Shown: positions 1-5,429 of the stretch, piece after piece
Numbering within the stretch: the first letter of the stretch is position 1
Layout: every line of letters begins with the position of its first letter
Assembly (NCBI GenBank): GCA_009923895.1
Contig: RFSP01000135.1
Location: forward strand, 1-5,429
Length of the DNA stretch: 5,429 nt
Origin: Betaproteobacteria bacterium
GTDB taxonomy: Bacteria > Pseudomonadota > Gammaproteobacteria > Burkholderiales > Burkholderiaceae_C
Direction: 5' to 3'
The notes under the pieces: generated by a model
Databases searched by the model: none
What the model saw: only the letters and a program-made list of their open reading frames with translations
What the model was told of the DNA's origin: nothing
Translations under genes and position numbers: made by a program

Positions 1-2008
1 GTTCATGTACAACGACGACGGCAGCTTGCGCCAGTTTGAAAAACACATCGGTGTTATCGATAACGCCGGTAAACGCGTAAGCCCCTGGCCCGAAGGCAGA
101 CAAGGGGATGTCGGTGGCGGTGTGCGCGCCACTGCCGCCAGGCACCTGGCCGGTCACCAGATAGCCGGCCGCATTGTCGCGGTCGGTGGGACGCGCCGGG
201 TAGGTCTTGAGCTGGGCTTCGTTGGCCGAGGGATGGCCGCCCCCCTCACGCAGCGGCTGGGGGTTGGTGCGCCAATCTTCGTAGCGGTCGGCGTTGCCCC
301 CATAGCCCACCAAGAGCCGGTAATCCACATCGGTGGTCTCGGGGTAACCATCGGCCGCCAGTCGGTACTTGGGAAACCCGGCACGCTCGTAGAGCCCCAC
401 CACCGGATCGCGGACGTTTTCGCGCCCCCCTTTGGCAATTTGCTCTTGCAGCTTCACGTCGGTCAACCTGGAAGCGCCAATGAGCGACACACCGGAGGTC
501 TCGTGGTCAGCCGTCACAATGACCAGCGTGTCGGAGCGACGTTGCGCAAAATCGCGCGCCACCTTCACGGCGCGGTCCAACTCCAACGTGTCCAACAGCC
601 AGCGCTCGGTGTCCATGGCATGGGCCTGCTTGTCAATGGAGGCCCCCTCCACCATCAACACAAACCCCTTGGGGTTGCGGTCCAGCACCTGCAGCGCCTT
701 GGCGGTCATCTCTTCCAACATGGGTTGGTCGGGCAAGCCAAAGTCATCCACCACCGACCCCGTTTTGCCGGCTTTTTTCGCTCGACGCCCCTCAATCTTG
801 TCCAAGGCCACATTCATGTTGGACAAGGCAAACAAGCCCAACAAAGCCTCGGTCTTCGAGCCGTCCACCGCCTCGAGTTCGCTGGCCGTGGACACGTAAC
901 GAAAGCCGGCGCGCTGGAAATCCGGGATGAGATCGCGGTCCTTGTCCAAGGCTCCCGGGTTGGCCCCCCAGCGCTTGACGAGGTCCGCCGTGTGGGCTTG
1001 CGCGGAGGAAAACGCATAGTCGGTGCGCTCGGCGCGGGCCGATCCGGTCTCGGTGGCCGGCAAGAACCAGCGACGCCCGCCGCCCATGAGCACCCGCAGG
1101 CCCGTGAGGTGGCGGTCGTCGAGAAACTGGTCGACGATGCCAGTGCCCGCGCCCCGGCTGCTGGTGTGGATGGCATTGCCAGCGGGTGTGGAATCGAACA
1201 CGTCGGACGTGGTCACAATACCCAAAGACTTGCCTTGTAGACGATGCAAGTACTCACTTAAATATTCGATCCGGGGGTTGTCGAACGCGTCCACCGTGTC
1301 GTCTGGAAACACGCCTTCTTCATTGTTGGCGTTCTTGTTGCCGAGCACGTAGGCCGTCATGCCGGGCGAGGAATCGGTCACGATGGAATTGAGCGAAGCG
1401 GTCTTGACCAGGGCGGTGACCGGCAACGTGTCCATGGCCAGCGGCTGAATCGTTTTGCCCTGCGCATAGCCCCCCTGGACGATGCGCGCTGCCGTGCGTT
1501 GCGCCGCACCCATGCCATCGCCAATGAGCAAGATGATGTTGCGCACCTTTTGCCCTCCAGGCACCACACCCACCACCTCCAAGTTGCCCCGGGCGCTCAC
1601 CGCCTGACCATCGCTTTGGGTGGCCGTGACCGAGAAGGTGTGGACCCCCGATTGCGCCCAGGAGACCGCCCGCACGGTGGCCACCACCGCATTGGAGGGC
1701 ACCCCTTTGAGGCAGCCGCTTTCACACGTGCGCAAGGCCACAGGCGCTTCCACCGGGCGCCCCGCCATCTCAAAACGCACCCCGGTGATGGTCTTGCTGG
1801 CGTCGTCCGGCCGGATGGTGGCTTGCAAGTCAAATCGCTGACCGGGCAAAAACCGGGCAATGACAGGCTCGGCCTGGCCGCTGGCAAACAGCTCGCTGGG
1901 CGGCGTCAATCGTGTGACGGTGGGCGCGGCCTGAGAGAGCGACACCGCCCCCATGCCCCAGAAGAAGGCCAGGGTCCCTAAGATTCTTTCAAACTTCACG
2001 TTGATCAT
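1..2008 (-). CDS. phoA: Exported alkaline phosphatase (PhoA superfamily) with N-terminal beta-rich domain; 3' end off the window
   Basis: This is a periplasmic phosphomonoesterase that would release inorganic phosphate from organic esters. The frame is open for 669 codons with no stop before the left edge. Residues 1-27 look like a Sec signal peptide (hydrophobic 9-24, cleavage near SQA/AP). Residues 29-150 form an extra beta-rich, Ig-like region holding the protein's only cysteine pair (C95, C99). The catalytic domain starts near residue 155. Every E. coli active-site residue has a counterpart: D164 in GDGMG, D212 and nucleophile S213 in VTDSSPGMTAY, D272 and T274 in DSTPA, R285, E454/D459/K460/H463 in VEGASIDKQAH, D501-H502 in TADH, and H629 in HTATD. 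About 85 extra residues separate D501 and H629 compared with E. coli PhoA. The sequence around the nucleophile (SSPGMT) departs from the usual small-residue pattern. The ATG at 2008 overlaps the upstream gene's TGA. The C-terminal FTGVIDNTDVFFKLAQA resembles the end of the family fold, so little should be missing. The symbol rests on family membership. Confidence 0.93.
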   Translation of the reverse strand, partial: MINVKFERILGTLAFFWGMGAVSLSQAAPTVTRLTPPSELFASGQAEPVIARFLPGQRFDLQATIRPDDASKTITGVRFEMAGRPVEAPVALRTCESGCLKGVPSNAVVATVRAVSWAQSGVHTFSVTATQSDGQAVSARGNLEVVGVVPGGQKVRNIILLIGDGMGAAQRTAARIVQGGYAQGKTIQPLAMDTLPVTALVKTASLNSIVTDSSPGMTAYVLGNKNANNEEGVFPDDTVDAFDNPRIEYLSEYLHRLQGKSLGIVTTSDVFDSTPAGNAIHTSSRGAGTGIVDQFLDDRHLTGLRVLMGGGRRWFLPATETGSARAERTDYAFSSAQAHTADLVKRWGANPGALDKDRDLIPDFQRAGFRYVSTASELEAVDGSKTEALLGLFALSNMNVALDKIEGRRAKKAGKTGSVVDDFGLPDQPMLEEMTAKALQVLDRNPKGFVLMVEGASIDKQAHAMDTERWLLDTLELDRAVKVARDFAQRRSDTLVIVTADHETSGVSLIGASRLTDVKLQEQIAKGGRENVRDPVVGLYERAGFPKYRLAADGYPETTDVDYRLLVGYGGNADRYEDWRTNPQPLREGGGHPSANEAQLKTYPARPTDRDNAAGYLVTGQVPGGSGAHTATDIPLSAFGPGAYAFTGVIDNTDVFFKLAQAAVVVVHE

Positions 2009-2487
2009 GGTCTTGGATCCAGCAACAAGCGCACCCAGGTGATGCGTCCGTCTTCCATTTCTTGCCGCCCCACCTGCAAGGTGCCCGTCAAGCGCAGCAG
2101 TCCCGGCGTGTAGAGCACCGGCGCATCCCGGTCGTTGGGCGGCATCAACACACAAAGCGCCGAGGCGGGCAGGTCATTGGCATCGCCATCGGCATGTTCA
2201 CTCAGGGCCAGCGGTCGCGGGCTCAAAAAGAACCTCCCCACCGGCTTTTCTTCTTCTACCACCATATAGCCGGTGATGCGCACCCTTTGGCCATGCGCCG
2301 ATTGCAAGGCGGGTGTCATTTTCGGGCCCCGCGTGCCCATGGGGCTGAGGAAGAAATCGGCGAATTTCAGCTCCAACGCGGTGGTGTCAGTGGCCCGGTC
2401 CGGCCTGCCCGATGGGCCCATGGCCAGGCCCGACACATGCATTGCCGCCACGCCCGCCACCCAGATCCAAGACATCCATCGCTTCAT
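2005..2487 (-). CDS. Small exported protein of unknown function, coupled to alkaline phosphatase
   Basis: This 160-residue protein cannot be assigned a function. The start is a short basic N-terminus (MKRW) followed by a hydrophobic segment (residues 4-22, cleavage near SGLA/MG), so a periplasmic location is likely. It has no lipobox cysteine. The mature part is short and beta-rich. It contains FADFFLSPMG (43-51), GQRVRITGYMV (66-76), GRFFLSPRPLAL (84-95), ASALCVLMPP (108-117) and LLRLTGTLQVG (130-140). The VRITGYM and LRLTGTL strands, with a PP segment between them, are reminiscent of the OB-like layout of DUF3299-type proteins. That resemblance is from memory and weak. The frame is open upstream to 2775, but ATG 2487 is preferred because it gives the signal peptide and does not overlap the divergent gene. 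A weak GGCGGG lies just upstream. Its TGA (2007-2005) overlaps the phosphatase ATG (2008-2006), indicating one transcript and coupled translation. Confidence 0.82.
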   Translation of the reverse strand: MKRWMSWIWVAGVAAMHVSGLAMGPSGRPDRATDTTALELKFADFFLSPMGTRGPKMTPALQSAHGQRVRITGYMVVEEEKPVGRFFLSPRPLALSEHADGDANDLPASALCVLMPPNDRDAPVLYTPGLLRLTGTLQVGRQEMEDGRITWVRLLLDPRP

Positions 2488-2513
2488 CACCCGCCAGCGT
2501 AGCGCATCCTGCC

Positions 2514-2519
2514 TAGAAT
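2514..2519 (+). promoter_or_regulatory. Candidate -10 box for the dehydrogenase operon
   Basis: TAGAAT differs from the sigma-70 consensus TATAAT at one base and is the only AT-leaning hexamer in the 54-bp divergent region. A start of transcription about 7 bases downstream would leave a leader of roughly 15 bases that still contains the ribosome binding site. No good -35 hexamer is visible at 16-18 bp upstream (the region is CCGCCA-like), so this is a tentative call. Confidence 0.35.
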
Positions 2520-2530
2520 GCACACCAGCC

Positions 2531-2536
2531 AAGGAG
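2531..2536 (+). promoter_or_regulatory. Ribosome binding site that decides the dehydrogenase start
   Basis: AAGGAG is followed after 5 bases (TGTCC) by ATG 2542. The frame is open eight codons further upstream to an ATG at 2518. That ATG has no purine-rich site ahead of it and overlaps the candidate -10 box, so the start at 2542 is preferred. Confidence 0.8.
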
Positions 2537-2541
2537 TGTCC

Positions 2542-3963
2542 ATGAACGCACCGCTGTCGTCCCACGTCATGCCCGCCGTGTCGATTCGGCCTGTGCCCAG
2601 CGCCATGCTGCAGGCCCTGCAAGCCCAATTCGGTTCGCGCTGCTCCACAGCGCAAGCGGTCAGGGAGCAACACGGGCGCGACGAGTCGCCCTTTCCTGTC
2701 ACGCCCCCCGAGGCGGTGGTGTTTTGCGAAAGCACCGACGACGTGGTGGCGGTGGTGAATTTGGCTCAGGCGCATGCCGTGCCCATCATCCCCTACGGCA
2801 CCGGATCGTCCTTAGAAGGGCATTTGCTCGCGGTGCATGGCGGGGTCAGCGTGGACGTCAGCCGCATGACCGGCATCGTGCGCATCAATGCCGAAGACCT
2901 CACGGCCACGGTGCAGGCCGGGGTCACGCGCGAGCAACTCAACCTCGCGTTGCGTGATCAGGGGCTTTTCTTTCCCATCGATCCCGGGGCCAACGCCAGC
3001 CTGGGCGGGATGAGCGCCACCCGCGCCAGCGGCACCAACGCCGTGCGCTACGGCACCATGCGCGAAAACGTGCTGGGCCTGACGGTGGTCACCCCCAGCG
3101 GGACCGTGATCAAAACCGGCACCCGCGCCAAGAAATCGAGCGCCGGCTATGACCTCACACGGCTCTTTGTGGGCAGCGAGGGCACCTTGGGTGTCATCAC
3201 CGAGGTCACCCTCAAGTTGTACCCCCTGCCCGAAGCCGTGAGCGCGGCCATTTGTCACTTTCCCACGGTGGATGCGGCTGTTCAGACCACCATCCAAATC
3301 ATTCAAATGGGCATTCCCATTGCCCGTTGCGAGCTGCTGGACCGCCACGCTGTGACGGCTGTCAACCGGCATGACAAGTTGAACCTGCGCGAAACCCCCA
3401 TGTTGCTCATGGAGTTTCATGGCAGTGAGGCCAGCGTGGAAGAGCAAGCCCAATGGGTGCAAGAGCTGGCCAAAGAGCACGGGGGCGAAGACTTTCAGTG
3501 GGCCCGATCGCCCGAAGAGCGCAGCCGCTTGTGGACCGCGCGGCACCGCGCCTACTTTGCGGCCATGCAAATGAAGCCCGGCTGCCGCACCGTGACCACC
3601 GACACCTGCGTGCCCATCTCGCGCTTGGCCGAGTGCATTGGCCTGGCCGTGGCCCAGGCCGATGAAGCCGGCTTGCCGTACTACATCGTGGGCCATGTGG
3701 GCGACGGCAACTTTCACATCGCCTACCTCATCGACCCCCAGCGGCCCGAAGAGCGCGCCACGGCCGAGCGGCTCAACTCGCAGTTGGTGTCGTTGGCGCT
3801 GCAACTCGAAGGCACCTGCTCGGGCGAGCACGGCATTGGCCTGCACAAAATGGGATTCTTGATCGATGAGGCGGGCGAGGCCTCCATTGGGCTCATGCGG
3901 TCCATCAAACACGCCATCGATCCCAAAAACATCATGAATCCGGGAAAAATATTTCAGTGGTAG
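2542..3963 (+). CDS. FAD-linked D-lactate dehydrogenase (DLD/LDHD type, FAD-binding oxidase family)
   Basis: The 473-residue flavoenzyme is predicted to oxidise D-lactate, or a related D-2-hydroxy acid, to the keto acid and pass electrons to a respiratory acceptor such as cytochrome c or quinone. A PCMH-type FAD-binding domain spans about residues 55-228. It has PYGTGSSLEGH (84-94) for the pyrophosphate loop, PGANASLGGM (148-157), ASGTNAVRYGTMRENV (162-177) and GSEGTLGVITE (211-221). The C-terminal oxidase domain (about 230-470) has WTARH (331-335), GHVGDGNFH (384-392, histidines 385 and 392 as likely metal ligands), GEHGIG (428-433, E429 as the likely third ligand) and the family-ending NPGKI (466-470). 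The order and wording match mitochondrial and bacterial D-lactate dehydrogenase (cytochrome) better than GlcD, but glycolate or D-2-hydroxyglutarate cannot be excluded. There is no iron-sulfur extension and no signal peptide, so it should be cytoplasmic or peripheral to the membrane. A transporter gene follows after 41 bp. Confidence 0.93.
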   Translation: MNAPLSSHVMPAVSIRPVPSAMLQALQAQFGSRCSTAQAVREQHGRDESPFPVTPPEAVVFCESTDDVVAVVNLAQAHAVPIIPYGTGSSLEGHLLAVHGGVSVDVSRMTGIVRINAEDLTATVQAGVTREQLNLALRDQGLFFPIDPGANASLGGMSATRASGTNAVRYGTMRENVLGLTVVTPSGTVIKTGTRAKKSSAGYDLTRLFVGSEGTLGVITEVTLKLYPLPEAVSAAICHFPTVDAAVQTTIQIIQMGIPIARCELLDRHAVTAVNRHDKLNLRETPMLLMEFHGSEASVEEQAQWVQELAKEHGGEDFQWARSPEERSRLWTARHRAYFAAMQMKPGCRTVTTDTCVPISRLAECIGLAVAQADEAGLPYYIVGHVGDGNFHIAYLIDPQRPEERATAERLNSQLVSLALQLEGTCSGEHGIGLHKMGFLIDEAGEASIGLMRSIKHAIDPKNIMNPGKIFQW

Positions 3964-3968
3964 GAGGT
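3962..3968 (+). promoter_or_regulatory. Strong Shine-Dalgarno match at the dehydrogenase stop codon, badly spaced
   Basis: AGGAGGT complements the 16S rRNA tail over seven bases and overlaps the TAG stop of the dehydrogenase. The transporter ATG (4005) lies 36-37 bases downstream, far beyond the normal 5-9. No ATG, GTG or TTG occurs at normal spacing. GTGCGC (3967-3972) can pair with GCGCGC (3980-3985) across a 7-base loop, which would shorten the effective distance but still leave about 19 bases. The motif is plain in the sequence; its role is unknown. Confidence 0.45.
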
Positions 3969-4004
3969 GCGCTGCGCCCGCGCGCGTGAGACCATCGCGG
4001 CACG

Positions 4005-5174
4005 ATGAATCTCAACCTCTTCTTGCTCGCCTTTTGTCAGGGCATGTTCCTGACCAACAACGTCACCTTCATTGCCATCAATGGCTTGGTGGGTCTGGCC
4101 TTTGCCCCGGTGGGGTGGATGGCGACGTTGCCGGTCACCGGCTATGTGGTGGGTGGCGCCTTGAGTGCACCCTTGGTGGCCCGAGTACAAAGGCAAGTGG
4201 GACGCAAGCGCTCCTTCCAGTTGGGCTTGGTCATGGCCGCCGTCTCGGCCGCCCTGTGCGCCTGGGCCGCCAGCAGCCACCAGTTTTGGCTCTTGGTGCT
4301 GGCCACCTTGTCAGCGGGCTTTTACAGCGCCAACGCTTCGCTGTACCGCTTTGCAGGGCCTGAGCTCGCGGCGCCGCAGTTCAAAGAAAAGGCCATCTCT
4401 TTGGTGCTGGCCGGCGGCATCATTGGGGCCTTCATTGGGCCCAACTTGGCCAGCGCCACGCGCGATTTGTTCCCCGCACGCTTTGTGGGCTCGTACCTGG
4501 CGCTCATCGTCGTGGCCTGTGCGGCCTTTGTGGCCATGTCTTTCGTCAAGTTTCCCGCCCATCAGGCACCGGTCAAGGGCAGCAGCACCGGCCGGCCAGT
4601 GCGCGAGTTGATTCGCCAGCCGATCTTTGTGGTGGCAGTGTTGGCCGCCGCCCTGGGCTATGGGGTCATGAACCTGCTCATGGCGGCCACACCACTGGCC
4701 ATGCAGCAGTGCCAGTTTCCTTTCAGCAGCGCCGCCTTGGTGCTGGAGTGGCATGTGCTGGGCATGTTTGTGCCGAGCTTTTTCACCGGCCATCTCATTA
4801 AAAAGTTTGGCGCCTTGCGCGTGATGTCTACCGGTGCGGTGCTCAACTTGGTTTGCGTGTGTGTGGCCTTGTCGGGCGTGGAGTTGTCGCAGTTTCTGGT
4901 GGCCTCCACCCTCTTGGGCACGGGGTGGAACTTTCTCTACACCGGTGCCACGGCCCTGTTCACCGAGGCCTACCGCCCTGATGAGAAAAACAAAGCCCAG
5001 GGCTTCATGGACATGTGCGTGTTCTCCACCATGGCGGTGACCTCGTTTGCTTCGGGCGCTTTGGTGACCACCCAAGGCTGGACCTGGCTCAACCTGGGCT
5101 CGTTGGTGCCCATTGGCTTGGTCTCCCTCGCGCTGCTGTGGCTGTCTGCACGGCGGCCGGTGGCCGCCGCCTGA
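4005..5174 (+). CDS. Major facilitator superfamily (MFS) transporter
   Basis: The 389-residue inner-membrane protein has twelve likely helices at about residues 4-28, 36-56, 70-90, 93-113, 130-150, 160-181, 205-229, 244-262, 271-290, 295-318, 335-354 and 360-381. The longer polar loop at 182-204 separates the two six-helix halves. The loop between helices 2 and 3, ARVQRQVGRKRSF (59-71), fits the MFS GxxxDxxGRRR-type signature, although the usual acidic residue is glutamine. The equivalent loop in the second half is GHLIKKFGALR (262-272). TEAYRPDEKNKAQG (320-333) is the conserved cytoplasmic loop after helix 10. The substrate cannot be read from the sequence. Its position behind a D-lactate dehydrogenase suggests a small carboxylate, but only by context. 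The start is fixed by an in-frame TGA at 3987-3989; ATG 4005 has only a weak ribosome binding site. It is probably co-transcribed with the dehydrogenase. Confidence 0.92.
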   Translation: MNLNLFLLAFCQGMFLTNNVTFIAINGLVGLAFAPVGWMATLPVTGYVVGGALSAPLVARVQRQVGRKRSFQLGLVMAAVSAALCAWAASSHQFWLLVLATLSAGFYSANASLYRFAGPELAAPQFKEKAISLVLAGGIIGAFIGPNLASATRDLFPARFVGSYLALIVVACAAFVAMSFVKFPAHQAPVKGSSTGRPVRELIRQPIFVVAVLAAALGYGVMNLLMAATPLAMQQCQFPFSSAALVLEWHVLGMFVPSFFTGHLIKKFGALRVMSTGAVLNLVCVCVALSGVELSQFLVASTLLGTGWNFLYTGATALFTEAYRPDEKNKAQGFMDMCVFSTMAVTSFASGALVTTQGWTWLNLGSLVPIGLVSLALLWLSARRPVAAA

Positions 5175-5182
5175 GCACGCAC

Positions 5183-5198
5183 GCGTCTTGGCGTCTTG
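5183..5198. repeat. Tandem 8-bp direct repeat in the convergent gap
   Basis: GCGTCTTG occurs twice in immediate succession (5183-5190 and 5191-5198), filling most of the 25 bp between the transporter stop and the parB stop. It does not form a hairpin and looks like a small slippage duplication, not a functional site. Confidence 0.5.
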
Positions 5199-5199
5199 A

Positions 5200-5429
5200 T
5201 CAGCTCTCTTCCAACCCCAGCTTTTCCAGCAGGCCGTTGAGCTCATCGAGCGAGCCAAAGGCGATCGCAATCTCGCCTTGCTCGCCGCGTTTGGTTTTGC
5301 GGTGCACACGAATGTCCACGGCGGCCGCCAGCACATCGGCCAGCTGCTCTTCCAAGCGCACCAAGTCGCGCGACTTTTCTTGCTTCACACGCAACAGCGG
5401 CGCTTGACGGCCGTTGTTCAAGGCCTTGG
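5200..5429 (-). CDS. parB: Chromosome-partitioning protein ParB, C-terminal end (5' part off the window)
   Basis: The last 75 residues of ParB are present and end at TGA 5202-5200; the frame runs without a break into the right edge. EKSRDLVRLEEQLADVLAAA, then VDIRVHRKTKR and GEIAIAFGSLDELNGLLEKL, match the C-terminal dimerisation domain of chromosomal ParB. That domain has an amphipathic helix, basic beta strands that bind DNA nonspecifically, and a final leucine-rich helix used for self-association. In the full protein an upstream CTPase domain and helix-turn-helix bind parS sites near the origin and work with ParA. These parts and the partner gene are outside the window. A TTG at 5421 is an internal leucine codon, not the start. 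The gene converges on the transporter gene across 25 bp. Confidence 0.88.
   Translation of the reverse strand, partial: KALNNGRQAPLLRVKQEKSRDLVRLEEQLADVLAAAVDIRVHRKTKRGEQGEIAIAFGSLDELNGLLEKLGLEES

Noticed and set aside
291..305. Possible frameshift in the phosphatase at a run of five C
   Set aside because: Counting the bases carefully (ttgcccccatag) gives an uninterrupted minus-strand frame reading VGYGGNADRYEDW.
5..1240. Long open frame of 411 codons on the plus strand
   Set aside because: It lies exactly antisense to the alkaline phosphatase, whose frame carries all catalytic motifs. The plus-strand translation is rich in G, H, V and R with no recognisable domain, as expected opposite a GC-rich gene.
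2522..2539. Possible hairpin (ACAC with GTGT) over the dehydrogenase ribosome binding site
   Set aside because: The stem is only four base pairs with a 10-base loop, too weak to call a regulatory structure.
2518..2544. Upstream ATG at 2518 as the dehydrogenase start
   Set aside because: No ribosome binding site precedes it, whereas AAGGAG sits 5 bases before ATG 2542.
2812..3912. Open frame of 366 codons on the minus strand
   Set aside because: It is antisense to the D-lactate dehydrogenase and its translation has no coherent domain; it is a codon-bias shadow.
3946..3955. AT-rich AAAAATATTT near the end of the dehydrogenase as an internal promoter
   Set aside because: No -35 partner at suitable spacing, and the bases are explained by the codons for GKIF.
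3986..4363. GTG-started frame of 125 codons overlapping the transporter start
   Set aside because: It is spaced 16-18 bases from the strong Shine-Dalgarno motif, and its product is an out-of-frame reading of the transporter with no domain or hydrophobic pattern.
4311..5336. Open frame of 341 codons on the minus strand
   Set aside because: It runs antisense through the transporter and overlaps parB in another frame. The translation is low in hydrophobic core and has no motif.

Overview
The window reads as chromosomal DNA of a GC-rich betaproteobacterium, most likely Burkholderiales/Comamonadaceae. This rests on three things: codon third positions rich in G and C, short intergenic gaps, and a C-terminal ParB segment at the right edge whose wording (EKSRDLVRLEEQLADVL, then GEIAIAFGSLDELNGLLEKL) resembles chromosomal ParB of that group. 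The lineage is an inference from sequence style, not a database match.

Layout. (1) Positions 1-2008, minus strand: a long exported alkaline phosphatase of the E. coli PhoA superfamily. It has an extra N-terminal beta-rich domain, and its stop codon lies just beyond the left edge. (2) Positions 2005-2487, minus strand: a 160-residue exported protein of unknown function. Its stop codon overlaps the phosphatase start as ATGA, so the two form a translationally coupled pair. (3) Positions 2488-2541: a 54-bp divergent intergenic region with a strong ribosome binding site and a plausible -10 box for the rightward gene. (4) Positions 2542-3963, plus strand: a soluble FAD-linked D-lactate dehydrogenase of the DLD/LDHD type. 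(5) Positions 4005-5174, plus strand: a 12-helix major facilitator superfamily transporter, probably in one operon with the dehydrogenase. (6) Positions 5200-5429, minus strand: the 3' end of parB, convergent with the transporter gene across only 25 bp.

How the genes work together. The leftward pair are both predicted periplasmic proteins, and the phosphatase would release phosphate from organic esters. The rightward pair couples oxidation of D-lactate or a similar D-2-hydroxy acid with a transporter of unknown substrate. That the transporter carries that acid is only a guess from position. parB belongs to the chromosome-partitioning locus and is functionally unrelated.

I found no RNA genes, insertion sequences, CRISPR arrays, phage genes or frameshifts. 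Coding density is very high and no gene-free stretch exceeds 54 bp. I see no convincing sign of a new defence or mobile system. The points most worth a second look are the uncharacterised exported partner of the phosphatase, the phosphatase's unusual architecture, and the odd dehydrogenase-transporter junction. At that junction a near-perfect Shine-Dalgarno sequence sits 37 bases from the next start, and the frame past the TAG stays open until a TGA that overlaps the transporter ATG.
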